Origin: Triglochin maritima
Taxonomy: Eukaryota; Streptophyta; Magnoliopsida; Alismatales; Juncaginaceae
Assembly (NCBI GenBank): GCA_963682175.1
Contig: OY821793.1
Location: 27,921,493-27,985,492 of the forward strand
Reading direction: 5' to 3'
Length of the DNA stretch: 64,000 nt
Position numbers and translations under genes: made by a program. The notes beneath the pieces were generated by a model, which was not told where the DNA came from, searched no databases, and saw only the letters and a program-made list of their open reading frames with translations. Positions 47,119 to 60,848 of the stretch are shown here, piece after piece (positions within the stretch are counted from its first letter, which is position 1; each line of letters starts with the position of its first letter).

Positions 47119-49849
47119 GACCCCGAATACTTGGGCGTTTTCTCTGAAATTTTAGGGGCAGATAGAGGGATGAATTGTCTACGTAATGCAAGTTAGAACG
47201 CTCGATTTGGAGGTCGGATGCTCGAGGCGCAGCCGATTTGGTGTTGGCCTGCAGGGTGGCGACGGAGTGGCCTTTGGCCAGCTCCACGCGTGGCATGTGG
47301 CCAGCCCCACACCTAGTTTCTAAGTGGTCTTTAGGCGGCCCAACCACGGTTTATGGAACTTAGGACCCCACATATCCATCCGCGTTATCTACGAGGCGCA
47401 CCCATCTCGGAGTGATTTGGCGGTCGGGCGATGGACACTAGCCTAGTGTTGTCATAGTTGGCATGTCAGCGCCACGTTAGGGCCTAGTTTGTGCTCGCGG
47501 CAGTGGCCTGCGACATTCGCTTCGAAAAGACGTTTGGAAGTGAAAGCGCACTTGTAGGTGAAATGGAGGTTGCTCGTGGGCAAAGACCAAGGTGCTTGTG
47601 GACGTTGCTCTTCGAAGTGCTCGGTTGCCCAAGGTTGTTGCCTTCCCGTGCACTTCCGAACGCGTCCGGAAGGGAATGGGGGTTTCTCGTGGGGAAAGTT
47701 CTTTGGGACGTTGCTCGTGCCCATGCTTGGGTTCCCACGGTTGTTGCCTACCCCATTTGCTTCCAAAACGCGTTTGGAAGTCCATGGGTGTTGCCCGCGG
47801 GCAAAGTGGAAGCTGCCGCATCGTTTGTCCAAAGCAATGGCCTGAGTGGACCTTAGGTGAGCCTTAGTCTATATTTGGGCACCCGAGCACATAGTGAGGA
47901 GGAGTGGATGGGTAACTCCTCTTAGAATGCCCGATTTAGATGTATGTAGGGCGAGGCGCGATGAGATGAAGAATGCTGATGATGTGGGGGCGTGGCTGGT
48001 AGGGAGCTACGTCTTCTTGGAGGAGGCGCGACCCCGAATACTTGGGCGTTTTCTCTGAAATTTTAGGGGCAGATAGAGGGATGAATTGTCTACGTAATGC
48101 AAGTTAGAACGCTCGATTTGGAGGTCGGATGCTCGAGGCGCAGCCGATTTGGTGTTGGCCTGCAGGGTGGCGACGGAGTGGCCTTTGGCCAGCTCCACGC
48201 GTGGCATGTGGCCAGCCCCACACCTAGTTTCTAAGTGGTCTTTAGGCGGCCCAACCACGGTTTATGGAACTTAGGACCCCACATATCCATCCGCGTTATC
48301 TACGAGGCGCACCCATCTCGGAGTGATTTGGCGGTCGGGCGATGGACACTAGCCTAGTGTTGTCATAGTTGGCATGTCAGCGCCACGTTAGGGCCTAGTT
48401 TGTGCTCGCGGCAGTGGCCTGCGACATTCGCTTCGAAAAGACGTTTGGAAGTGAAAGCGCACTTGTAGGTGAAATGGAGGTTGCTCGTGGGCAAAGACCA
48501 AGGTGCCTGTGGACGTTGCTCTTCGACGTGCTCGGTTGCCCAAGGTTGTTGCCTTCCCGTGCACTTCCGAACGCGTCCGGAAGGGAATGGAGGTTTCTCG
48601 TGGGGAAAGTTCTTTGGGACGTTGCTCGTGCCCATGTTTGGGTTCCCACGGTTGTTGCCTACCCCATTTGCTTCCAAAACGCGTTTGGAAGTCCATGGGT
48701 GTTGCCCGCGGGCAATGTGGAAGCTGCCGCATCGTTTGTCCCAAGCAATGGCCTGAGTGGACCTTAGGTGAGCCTTAGTCTATATTTGGGCACCCGAGCA
48801 CATAGTGAGGAGGAGTGGATGGGTAACTCCTCTTAGAATGCCCGATTTAGATGTATGTAGGGCGAGGCGCGATGAGATGAAGAATGCTGATGATGTGGGG
48901 GCGTGGCTGGTAGGGAGCTACGTCTTCTTGGAGGAGGCGCGACCCCGAATACTTGGGCGTTTTCTCTGACATTTTAGGGGCAGATAGAGGGATGAATTGT
49001 CTACGTAATACAAGTTAGAACGCTCGATTTGGAGGTCGGATGCTCGAGGCGCAGCCGATTTGGTGTTGGCCTGCAGGGTGGCGACGGAGTGGCCTTTGGC
49101 CAGCTCCACGCGTGGCATGTGGCCAGCCCCACACCTAGTTTCTAAGTGGTCTTTAGGCGGCCCAACCACGGTTTATGGAACTTAGGACCCCACATATCCA
49201 TCCGCGTTATCTACGAGGCACCCATCTCGGAGTGATTTGGCGGTCGGGCGATGGACACTAGCCTAGTGTTGTCATAGTTGGCATGTCAGCGCCACGTTAG
49301 GGCCTAGTTTGTGCTCGCGGCAGTGGCCTGCGACATTCGCTTCGAAAACACGTTTGGAAGTGAAAGCGCACTTGTAGGTGAAATGGAGGTTGCTCGTGGG
49401 CAAAGACCAAGGTGCCTGTGGACGTTGCTCTTCGAAGTGCTCGGTTGCCCAAGGTTGTTGCCTTCCCGTGCACTTCCGAACGCGTCCGGAAGGGAATGGG
49501 GGTTTCTCGTGGGGAAAGTTCTTTGGGACGTTGCTCGTGCCCATGCTTGGGTTCCCACGGTTGTTGCCTACCCCATTTGCTTCCAAAACGCGTTTGGAAG
49601 TCCATGGGTGTTGCCCGCGGGCAAAGTGGAAGCTGCCGCATCGTTTGTCCCAAGCAATGGCCTGAGTGGACCTTAGGTGAGCCTTAGTCTATATTTGGGC
49701 ACCCGAGCACATAGTGAGGAGGAGTGGATGGGTAACTCCTCTTAGAATGCCCGATTTAGATGTATGTAGGGCGAGGCGCGATGAGATGAAGAATGCTGAT
49801 GATGTGGGGGCGTGGCTGGTAGGGAGCTACGTCTTCTTGGAGGAGGCGG
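47119..49849 (+). repeat. 3-mer higher-order repeat, copy 2
   Basis: Second copy of the unit starting at 44388. The period continues into a partial third copy: 47119-47829 matches 49850-50560, ending where 47830 (A) is opposed by 50561 (C). The amplified tract therefore spans about 44388-50560. Confidence 0.85.
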
Positions 49850-52800
49850 GACCCCGAATACTTGGGCGTTTTCTCTGAAATTTTAGGGGCAGATAGAGGG
49901 ATGAATTGTCTACGTAATGCAAGTTAGAACGCTCGATTTGGAGGTCGGATGCTCGAGGCGCAGCCGATTTGGTGTTGGCCTGCAGGGTGGCGACGGAGTG
50001 GCCTTTGGCCAGCTCCACGCGTGGCATGTGGCCAGCCCCACACCTAGTTTCTAAGTGGTCTTTAGGCGGCCCAACCACGGTTTATGGAACTTAGGACCCC
50101 ACATATCCATCCGCGTTATCTACGAGGCGCACCCATCTCGGAGTGATTTGGCGGTCGGGCGATGGACACTAGCCTAGTGTTGTCATAGTTGGCATGTCAG
50201 CGCCACGTTAGGGCCTAGTTTGTGCTCGCGGCAGTGGCCTGCGACATTCGCTTCGAAAAGACGTTTGGAAGTGAAAGCGCACTTGTAGGTGAAATGGAGG
50301 TTGCTCGTGGGCAAAGACCAAGGTGCTTGTGGACGTTGCTCTTCGAAGTGCTCGGTTGCCCAAGGTTGTTGCCTTCCCGTGCACTTCCGAACGCGTCCGG
50401 AAGGGAATGGGGGTTTCTCGTGGGGAAAGTTCTTTGGGACGTTGCTCGTGCCCATGCTTGGGTTCCCACGGTTGTTGCCTACCCCATTTGCTTCCAAAAC
50501 GCGTTTGGAAGTCCATGGGTGTTGCCCGCGGGCAAAGTGGAAGCTGCCGCATCGTTTGTCCCAAGCAATGGCCTGAGTGGACCTTAGGTGAGCCTTAGTC
50601 TATATTTGGGCACCCGAGCACATAGTGAGGAGGAGTGGATGGGTAACTCCTCTTAGAATGCCCGATTTAGATGTATGTAGGGCGAGGCGCGATGAGATGA
50701 AGAATGCTGATGATGTGGGGGCGTGGCTGGTAGGGAGCTACGTCTTCTTGGAGGAGGCGCGACCCCTAATACTTGGGCGTTTTCTCTGAAATTTTAGGGG
50801 CAGATAGAGGGATGAATTGTCTACGTAATGCAAGTTAGAACGCTCGATTTGGAGGTCGGATGCTCGAGGCGCAGCCGATTTGGTGTTGGCCTGCAGGGTG
50901 GTGACGGAGTGGCCTTTGGCCAACTCCACGCGTGGCATGTGGCCAGCCCCACACCTAGTTTCTAAGTGGTCTTTAGGCGGCCCAACCACGGTTTATGGAA
51001 CTTAGGACCCCACATATCCATCCGCGTTATCTACGAGGCGCACCCATCTCGGAGTGATTTGGCGGTCGGGCGATGGACACTAGCCTAGTGTTGTCATAGT
51101 TGGCATGTCAGCGCCACGTTAGGGCCTAGTTTGTGCTCGCGGCAGTGGCCTGCGACATTCGCTTCGAAAAGACGTTTGGAAGTGAAAGCGCACTTGTAGG
51201 TGAAATGGAGGTTGCTCGTGGGCAAAGACCAAGGTGCTTGTGGACGTTGCTCTTCGAAGTGCTCGGTTGCCCAAGGTTGTTGCCTTCCCGTGCACTTCCG
51301 AACGCGTCCGGAAGGGAATGGGGGTTTCTCGTGGGGAAAGTTCTTTGGGACGTTGCTCGTGCCCATGCTTGGGTTCCCACGGTTGTTGCCTACCCCATTT
51401 GCTTCCAAAACGCGTTTGGAAGTCCATGGGTGTTGCCCGCGGGCAAAGTGGAAGCTGCCGCATCGTTTGTCCCAAGCAATGGCCTGAGTGGACCTTAGGT
51501 GAGCCTTAGTCTATATTTGGGCACCCGAGCACATAGTGAGGAGGAGTGGATGGGTAACTCCTCTTAGAATGCCCGATTTAGATGTATGTAGGGCGAGGCG
51601 CGATGAGATGAAGAATGCTGATGATGTGGGGGCGTGGCTGGTAGGGAGCTACGTCTTCTTGGAGGAGGCGCGACCCCGAATACTTGGGCGTTTTCTCTGA
51701 AATTTTAGGGGCAGATAGAGGGATGAATTGTCTACGTAATGCAAGTTAGAACGCTCGATTTGGAGGTCGGATGCTCGAGGCGCAGCCGATTTGGTGTTGG
51801 CCTGCAGGGTGGCGACGGAGTGGCCTTTGGCCAGCTCCACGCGTGGCATGTGGCCAGCCCCACACCTAGTTTCTAAGTGGTCTTTAGGCGGCCCAACCAC
51901 GGTTTATGGAACTTAGGACCCCACATATCCATCCGCGTTATCTACGAGGCGCACCCATCTCGGAGTGATTTGGCGGTCGGGCGATGGACACTAGCCTAGT
52001 GTTGTCATAGTTGGCATGTCAGCGCCACGTTAGGGCCTAGTTTGTGCTCGCGGCAGTGGCCTGCGACATTCGCTTCGAAAAGACGTTTGGAAGTGAAAGC
52101 GCACTTGTAGGTGAAATGGAGGTTGCTCGTGGGCAAAGACCAAGGTGCTTGTGGACGTTGCTCTTCGAAGTGCTCGGTTGCCCAAGGTTGTTGCCTTCCC
52201 GTGCACTTCCGAACGCGTCCGGAAGGGAATGGGGGTTTCTCGTGGGGAAAGTTCTTTGGGACGTTGCTCGTGCCCATGCTTGGGTTCCCACGGTTGTTGC
52301 CTACCCCATTCGCTTCCAAAACGCGTTTGGAAGTCCATGGGTGTTGCCCGCGGGCAAAGTGGAAGCTGCCGCATCGTTTGTCCCAAGCAATGGCCTGAGT
52401 GGACCTTAGGTGAGCCTTAGTCTATATTTGGGCACCCGAGCACATAGTGAGGAGGAGTGGATGGGTAACTCCTCTTAGAATGCCCGATTTAGATGTATGT
52501 AGGGCGAGGCGCGATGAGATGAAGAATGCTGATGATGTGGGGGCGTGGCTGGTAGGGAGCTACGTCTTCTTGGAGGAGGCGCGACCCCGAATACTTGGGC
52601 GTTTTCTCTGAAATTTTAGGGGCAGATAGAGGGATGAATTGTCTACGTAATGCAAGTTAGAACGCTCGATTTGGAGGTCGGATGCTCGAGGCGCAGCCGA
52701 TTTGGTGTTGGCCTGCAGGGTGGCGACGGAGTGGCCTTTGGCCAACTCCACGCGTGGCATGTGGCCAGCCCCACACCTAGTTTCTAAGTGGTCTTTAGGC

Positions 52801-53560
52801 GGCCCAACCACGGTTTATGGAACTTAGGACCCCACATATCCATCCGCGTTATCTACGAGGCGCACCCATCTCGGAGTGATTTGGCGGTCGGGCGATGGAC
52901 ACTAGCCTAGTGTTGTCATAGTTGGCATGTCAGCGCCACGTTAGGGCCTAGTTTGTGCTCGCGGCAGTGGCCTGCGACATTCGCTTCGAAAAGACGTTTG
53001 GAAGTGAAAGCGCACTTGTAGGTGAAATGGAGGTTGCTCGTGGGCAAAGACCAAGGTGCTTGTGGACGTTGCTCTTCGAAGTGCTCGGTTGCCCAAGGTT
53101 GTTGCCTTCCCGTGCACTTCCGAACGCGTCCGGAAGGGAATGGGGGTTTCTCGTGGGGAAAGTTCTTTGGGACGTTGCTCGTGCCCATGCTTGGGTTCCC
53201 ACGGTTGTTGCCTACCCCATTTGCTTCCAAAACGCGTTTGGAAGTCCATGGGTGTTGCCCGCGGGCAAAGTGGAAGCTGCCGCATCGTTTGTCCCAAGCA
53301 ATGGCCTGAGTGGACCTTAGGTGAGCCTTAGTCTATATTTGGGCACCCGAGCACATAGTGAGGAGGAGTGGATGGGTAACTCCTCTTAGAATGCCCGATT
53401 TAGATGTATGTAGGGCGAGGCGCGATGAGATGAAGAATGCTGATGATGTGGGGGCGTGGCTGGTAGGGAGCTACGTCTTCTTGGAGGAGGCGCGACCCCG
53501 AATACTTGGGCGTTTTCTCTGAAATTTTAGGGGCAGATAGAGGGATGAATTGTCTACGTA

Positions 53561-56500
53561 ATGCAAGTTAGAACGCTCGATTTGGAGGTCGGATGCTCGA
53601 GGCGCAGCCGATTTGGTGTTGGCCTGCAGGGTGGCGACGGAGTGGCCTTTGGCCAGCTCCACGCGTGGCATGTGGCCAGCCCCACACCTAGTTTCTAAGT
53701 GGTCTTTAGGCGGCCCAACCACGGTTTATGGAACTTAGGACCCCACATATCCATCCGCGTTATCTACGAGGCGCACCCATCTCGGAGTGATTTGGCGGTC
53801 GGGCGATGGACACTAGCCTAGTGTTGTCATAGTTGGCATGTCAGCGCCACGTTAGGGCCTAGTTTGTGCTCGCGGCAGTGGCCTGCGACATTCGCTTCGA
53901 AAAGACGTTTGGAAGTGAAAGCGCACTTGTAGGTGAAATGGAGGTTGCTCGTGGGCAAAGACCAAGGTGCTTGTGGACGTTGCTCTTCGAAGTGCTCGGT
54001 TGCCCAAGGTTGTTGCCTTCCCGTGCACTTCCGAACGCGTCCGGAAGGGAATGGGGGTTTCTCGTGGGGAAAGTTCTTTGGGACGTTGCTCGTGCCCATG
54101 CTTGGGTTCCCACGGTTGTTGCCTACCCCATTCGCTTCCAAAACGCGTTTGGAAGTCCATGGGTGTTGCCCGCGGGCAAAGTGGAAGCTGCCGCATCGTT
54201 TGTCCCAAGCAATGGCCTGAGTGGACCTTAGGTGAGCCTTAGTCTATATTTGGGCACCCGAGCACATAGTGAGGAGGAGTGGATGGGTAACTCCTCTTAG
54301 AATGCCCGATTTAGATGTATGTAGGGCGAGGCGCGATGAGATGAAGAATGCTGATGATGTGGGGGCGTGGCTGGTAGGGAGCTACGTCTTCTTGGAGGAG
54401 GCGCGACCCCGAATACTTGGGCGTTTTCTCTGAAATTTTAGGGGCAGATAGAGAGATGAATTGTCTACGTAATGCAAGTTAGAACGCTCGATTTGGAGGT
54501 CGGATGCTCGAGGCGCAGCCGATTTGGTGTTGGCCTGCAGGGTGGCGACGGAGTGGCCTTTGGCCAGCTCCACGCGTGGCATGTGGCCAGCCCCACACCT
54601 AGTTTCTAAGTGGTCTTTAGGCGGCCCAACCACGGTTTATGGAACTTAGGACCCCACATATCCATCCGCGTTATCTACGAGGCGCACCCATCTCGGAGTG
54701 ATTTGGCGGTCGGGCGATGGACACTAGCCTAGTGTTGTCATAGTTGGCATGTCAGCGCCACGTTAGGGCCTAGTTTGTGCTCGCGGCAGTGGCCTGCGAC
54801 ATTCGCTTCGAAAAGACGTTTGGAAGTGAAAGCGCACTTGTAGGTGAAATGGAGGTTGCTCGTGGGCAAAGACCAAGGTGCTTGTGGACGTTGCTCTTCG
54901 ACGTGCTCGGTTGCCCAAGGTTGTTGCCTTCCCGTGCACTTCCGAACGCGTCCGGAAGGGAATGGGGGTTTCTCGTGGGGAAAGTTCTTTGGGACGTTGC
55001 TCGTGCCCATGCTTGGGTTCCCACGGTTGTTGCCTACCCCATTCGCTTCCAAAACGCGTTTGGAAGTCCATGGGTGTTGCCCGCGGGCAAAGTGGAAGCT
55101 GCCGCATCGTTTGTCCCAAGCAATGGCCTGAGTGGACCTTAGGTGAGCCTTAGTCTATATTTGGGCACCCGAGCACATAGTGAGGAGGAGTGGATGGGTA
55201 ACTCCTCTTAGAATGCCCGATTTAGATGTATGTAGGGCGAGGCGCGATGAGATGAAGAATGCTGATGATGTGGGGGCGTGGCTGGTAGGGAGCTACGTCC
55301 TCTTGGAGGAGGCGCGACCCCGAATACTTGGGCGTTTTCTCTGAAATTTTAAGGGCAGATAGAGGGATGAATTGTCTACGTAATGCAAGTTAGAACGCTC
55401 GATTTGGAGGTAGGATGCTCGAGGCGCAGCCGATTTGGTGTTGGCCTGCAGGGTGGCGACGGAGTGGCCTTTGGCCAGCTCCACGCGTGGCATGTGGCCA
55501 GCCCCACACCTAGTTTCTAAGTGGTCTTTAGGCGGCCCAACCACGGTTTATGGAACTTAGGACCCCACATATCCATCCGCGTTATCTACGAGGCGCACCC
55601 ATCTCGGAGTGATTTGGCGGTCGGGCGATGGACACTAGCCTTGTGTTGTCATAGTTGGCATGTCAGCGCCACGTTAGGGCCTAGTTTGTGCTCGCGGCAG
55701 AGGCCTGCGACATTCGCTTCGAAAAGACGTTTGGAAGTGAAAGCGCACTTGTAGGTGAAATGGAGGTTGCTCGTGGGCAAAGACCAAGGTGCCTGTGGAC
55801 GTTGCTCTTCGACGTGCTCGGTTGCCCAAGGTTGTTGCCTTCCCGTTCACTTCCGAACGCGTCCGGAAGGGAATGGGGGTTTCTCGTGGGGAAAGTTCTT
55901 TGGGACGTTGCTCGTGCCCATGCTTGGGTTCCCACGGTTGTTGCCTACCCCATTTGCTTCCAAAACGCGTTTGGAAGTCCATGGGTGTTGCCCGCGGGCA
56001 AAGTGGAAGCTGCCGCATCGTTTGTCCCAAGCAATGGCCTGAGTGGACCTTAGGTGAGCCTTAGTCTATATTTGGGCACCCGAGCACATAGTGAGGAGGA
56101 GTGGATGGGTAACTCCTCTTAGAATGTCCGATTTAGATGTATGTAGGGCGAGGCTCGATGAGATGAAGAATGCTGATGATGTGGGGGCGTGGCTGGTAGG
56201 GAGCTACGTCTTCTTGGAGGAGGCGCGACCCCGAATACTTGGGCGTTTTCTTTGAAATTTTAAGGGCAGATAGAGGGATGAATTGTCTACGTAATGCAAG
56301 TTAGAACGCTCGATTTGGAGGTAGGATGCTCTAGGCGCAGCCGATTTGGTGTTGTCCTGCAGGGTGGCGACGGAGTGGCCTTTGGCCAGCTCCACGCGTG
56401 GCATGTGGCCAGCCCCACACCTAGTTTCTAAGTGGTCTTTAGGCGGCCGAACCACGGTTTATGGAACTTAGGATCCCACATATCCATCCGCGTTATCTAC

Positions 56501-57204
56501 GAGGCACACCCATCTCGGAGTGATTTGGCGGTCGGGCGATGGACACTAGCCTTGTGTTGTCATAGTTGGCATGTCAGCGCCAAGCTAGGGCCTAGTTTGT
56601 GCTTGCGGCAGTGGCCTGCGACATTCGCTTCGAAAACACGTTTGGATGTGAAAGCGCACTTGTAGGTGAAATGGAGGTTGCTCGTGGGCAAAGACCAAGG
56701 TGCCTGTGGACGTTGCTCTTCGACGTGCTCGGTTGCCCAAGGTTGCTGCCTTCCCGTGCACTTCCGAACGCGTCCGGAAGGGAATGGGGGTTTCTCGTGG
56801 GGAAAGTTCTTTCGGACGTTGCTCGTGCCCCTGCTTGGGTTCCCACGGTTGTTGCCTACCCCATTCGCTTCCAAAACGCGTTTGGAAGTCCATGGGTGTT
56901 GCCCGCGGGCAAAGTGGAAGCTGCCGCATCGTTTGTCCCAAGCAATGGCCTGAGTGGACCTTAGGTGAGCCTTAGTCTATATTTGGGCACCCGAGCACAT
57001 AGTGAGGAGGAGTGGATGGGTAACTCCTCTTAGAATGCCCGATTTAGATGTATGTAGGGCGAGGCGCGATGAGATGAAGAATGCTGATGATGTGGGGGCG
57101 TGGCTGGTAGGGAGCTACGTTTTCTTGGAGGAGGCGAGACCACGAATACTTGGGAGTTTGCTCTGAAATTTTAGGTACTGATAGAGGGATTAATTGTCTA
57201 CGTT
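53561..57204 (+). repeat. 4-mer higher-order repeat (3644 bp), copy 1
   Basis: Late M59 to late M63. Private states repeated 3644 bp later include CTACGTCCTCTTGG, TTTTAAGGGCAG, GGAGGTAGGATGC, CACTAGCCTTGTG, GCCAAGCTAGGG, GTTTGGATGTG, TTCTTTCGGACG and GTGCCCCTGC. Four differences between the copies were found: 54454 A/G, 56689 C/A, 56746 C/T and 57176 T/G. Similarity continues to 57380/61024. Confidence 0.85.
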
Positions 57205-60200
57205 ATGCAAGTTAGAACGCTCGATTTGGAGGTCGGATGCTCGAGGCGCAGCCGATTTGGTGTTGGCCTGCAGGGTGGCGACGGAGTGGCCTTTGGCCAG
57301 CTCCACGCGTGGCATGTGGCCAGCCCCACACCTAGTTTCTAAGTGGTCTTTAGGCGGCCCAACCACGGTTTATGGAACTTAGGACCCCACATATCCATCC
57401 GCGTTATCTACGAGGCGCACCCATCTCGGAGTGATTTGGCGGTCGGGCGATGGACACTAGCCTAGTGTTGTCATAGTTGGCATGTCAGCGCCACGTTAGG
57501 GCCTAGTTTGTGCTCGCGGCAGTGGCCTGCGACATTCGCTTCGAAAAGACGTTTGGAAGTGAAAGCGCACTTGTAGGTGAAATGGAGGTTGCTCGTGGGC
57601 AAAGACCAAGGTGCTTGTGGACGTTGCTCTTCGAAGTGCTCGGTTGCCCAAGGTTGTTGCCTTCCCGTGCACTTCCGAACGCGTCCGGAAGGGAATGGGG
57701 GTTTCTCGTGGGGAAAGTTCTTTGGGACGTTGCTCGTGCCCATGCTTGGGTTCCCACGGTTGTTGCCTACCCCATTCGCTTCCAAAACGCGTTTGGAAGT
57801 CCATGGGTGTTGCCCGCGGGCAAAGTGGAAGCTGCCGCATCGTTTGTCCCAAGCAATGGCCTGAGTGGACCTTAGGTGAGCCTTAGTCTATATTTGGGCA
57901 CCCGAGCACATAGTGAGGAGGAGTGGATGGGTAACTCCTCTTAGAATGCCCGATTTAGATGTATGTAGGGCGAGGCGCGATGAGATGAAGAATGCTGATG
58001 ATGTGGGGGCGTGGCTGGTAGGGAGCTACGTCTTCTTGGAGGAGGCGCGACCCCGAATACTTGGGCGTTTTCTCTGAAATTTTAGGGGCAGATAGAGGGA
58101 TGAATTGTCTACGTAATGCAAGTTAGAACGCTCGATTTGGAGGTCGGATGCTCGAGGCGCAGCCGATTTGGTGTTGGCCTGCAGGGTGGCGACGGAGTGG
58201 CCTTTGGCCAGCTCCACGCGTGGCATGTGGCCAGCCCCACACCTAGTTTCTAAGTGGTCTTTAGGCGGCCCAACCACGGTTTATGGAACTTAGGACCCCA
58301 CATATCCATCCGCGTTATCTACGAGGCGCACCCATCTCGGAGTGATTTGGCGGTCGGGCGATGGACACTAGCCTAGTGTTGTCATAGTTGGCATGTCAGC
58401 GCCACGTTAGGGCCTAGTTTGTGCTCGCGGCAGTGGCCTGCGACATTCGCTTCGAAAAGACGTTTGGAAGTGAAAGCGCACTTGTAGGTGAAATGGAGGT
58501 TGCTCGTGGGCAAAGACCAAGGTGCTTGTGGACGTTGCTCTTCGACGTGCTCGGTTGCCCAAGGTTGTTGCCTTCCCGTGCACTTCCGAACGCGTCCGGA
58601 AGGGAATGGGGGTTTCTCGTGGGGAAAGTTCTTTGGGACGTTGCTCGTGCCCATGCTTGGGTTCCCACGGTTGTTGCCTACCCCATTCGCTTCCAAAACG
58701 CGTTTGGAAGTCCATGGGTGTTGCCCGCGGGCAAAGTGGAAGCTGCCGCATCGTTTGTCCCAAGCAATGGCCTGAGTGGACCTTAGGTGAGCCTTAGTCT
58801 ATATTTGGGCACCCGAGCACATAGTGAGGAGGAGTGGATGGGTAACTCCTCTTAGAATGCCCGATTTAGATGTATGTAGGGCGAGGCGCGATGAGATGAA
58901 GAATGCTGATGATGTGGGGGCGTGGCTGGTAGGGAGCTACGTCCTCTTGGAGGAGGCGCGACCCCGAATACTTGGGCGTTTTCTCTGAAATTTTAAGGGC
59001 AGATAGAGGGATGAATTGTCTACGTAATGCAAGTTAGAACGCTCGATTTGGAGGTAGGATGCTCGAGGCGCAGCCGATTTGGTGTTGGCCTGCAGGGTGG
59101 CGACGGAGTGGCCTTTGGCCAGCTCCACGCGTGGCATGTGGCCAGCCCCACACCTAGTTTCTAAGTGGTCTTTAGGCGGCCCAACCACGGTTTATGGAAC
59201 TTAGGACCCCACATATCCATCCGCGTTATCTACGAGGCGCACCCATCTCGGAGTGATTTGGCGGTCGGGCGATGGACACTAGCCTTGTGTTGTCATAGTT
59301 GGCATGTCAGCGCCACGTTAGGGCCTAGTTTGTGCTCGCGGCAGAGGCCTGCGACATTCGCTTCGAAAAGACGTTTGGAAGTGAAAGCGCACTTGTAGGT
59401 GAAATGGAGGTTGCTCGTGGGCAAAGACCAAGGTGCCTGTGGACGTTGCTCTTCGACGTGCTCGGTTGCCCAAGGTTGTTGCCTTCCCGTTCACTTCCGA
59501 ACGCGTCCGGAAGGGAATGGGGGTTTCTCGTGGGGAAAGTTCTTTGGGACGTTGCTCGTGCCCATGCTTGGGTTCCCACGGTTGTTGCCTACCCCATTTG
59601 CTTCCAAAACGCGTTTGGAAGTCCATGGGTGTTGCCCGCGGGCAAAGTGGAAGCTGCCGCATCGTTTGTCCCAAGCAATGGCCTGAGTGGACCTTAGGTG
59701 AGCCTTAGTCTATATTTGGGCACCCGAGCACATAGTGAGGAGGAGTGGATGGGTAACTCCTCTTAGAATGTCCGATTTAGATGTATGTAGGGCGAGGCTC
59801 GATGAGATGAAGAATGCTGATGATGTGGGGGCGTGGCTGGTAGGGAGCTACGTCTTCTTGGAGGAGGCGCGACCCCGAATACTTGGGCGTTTTCTTTGAA
59901 ATTTTAAGGGCAGATAGAGGGATGAATTGTCTACGTAATGCAAGTTAGAACGCTCGATTTGGAGGTAGGATGCTCTAGGCGCAGCCGATTTGGTGTTGTC
60001 CTGCAGGGTGGCGACGGAGTGGCCTTTGGCCAGCTCCACGCGTGGCATGTGGCCAGCCCCACACCTAGTTTCTAAGTGGTCTTTAGGCGGCCGAACCACG
60101 GTTTATGGAACTTAGGATCCCACATATCCATCCGCGTTATCTACGAGGCACACCCATCTCGGAGTGATTTGGCGGTCGGGCGATGGACACTAGCCTTGTG

Positions 60201-60848
60201 TTGTCATAGTTGGCATGTCAGCGCCAAGCTAGGGCCTAGTTTGTGCTTGCGGCAGTGGCCTGCGACATTCGCTTCGAAAACACGTTTGGATGTGAAAGCG
60301 CACTTGTAGGTGAAATGGAGGTTGCTCGTGGGAAAAGACCAAGGTGCCTGTGGACGTTGCTCTTCGACGTGCTCGGTTGCCCAAGGTTGTTGCCTTCCCG
60401 TGCACTTCCGAACGCGTCCGGAAGGGAATGGGGGTTTCTCGTGGGGAAAGTTCTTTCGGACGTTGCTCGTGCCCCTGCTTGGGTTCCCACGGTTGTTGCC
60501 TACCCCATTCGCTTCCAAAACGCGTTTGGAAGTCCATGGGTGTTGCCCGCGGGCAAAGTGGAAGCTGCCGCATCGTTTGTCCCAAGCAATGGCCTGAGTG
60601 GACCTTAGGTGAGCCTTAGTCTATATTTGGGCACCCGAGCACATAGTGAGGAGGAGTGGATGGGTAACTCCTCTTAGAATGCCCGATTTAGATGTATGTA
60701 GGGCGAGGCGCGATGAGATGAAGAATGCTGATGATGTGGGGGCGTGGCTGGTAGGGAGCTACGTTTTCTTGGAGGAGGCGAGACCACGAATACTTGGGAG
60801 TTTGCTCTGAAATTTTAGGGACTGATAGAGGGATTAATTGTCTACGTT
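57205..60848 (+). repeat. 4-mer higher-order repeat, copy 2
   Basis: Partner of 53561-57204. The few differences make this duplication older, or less recently homogenised, than the two 3-mer repeats, in which none were seen. M67 carries a private insertion at its end (ACTTCGGACCCCCAC near 61021-61035), which makes it 912 bp. Confidence 0.85.

Larger units (their letters stand above)
40107..53560 (+). repeat. Subfamily C, main part (M45 to M59)
   Basis: Two types mix. Type a has CTTCGAAGTGCTCGG (M45, M48-M50, M52, M53, M55-M59). Type b has CCATGTTTGGG and GGGCAATGTGG (M46, M47, M51, M54). A younger form of a also has GGTGCTTGTGG and AAAAGACG (M49, M50, M53, M56-M59). M56-M59 are nearly uniform. 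M52 and M55 lack two bases at the monomer start (GAGGCACCC for GAGGCGCACCC). Confidence 0.75.

Noticed and set aside
18070..49849. Assembly artefact as the sole explanation of the exact trimer repeats
   Set aside because: Not adopted, because neighbouring repeats such as the 4-mer show real differences and partial copies have irregular ends. It stays possible for the two exact trimers and needs read support to settle.
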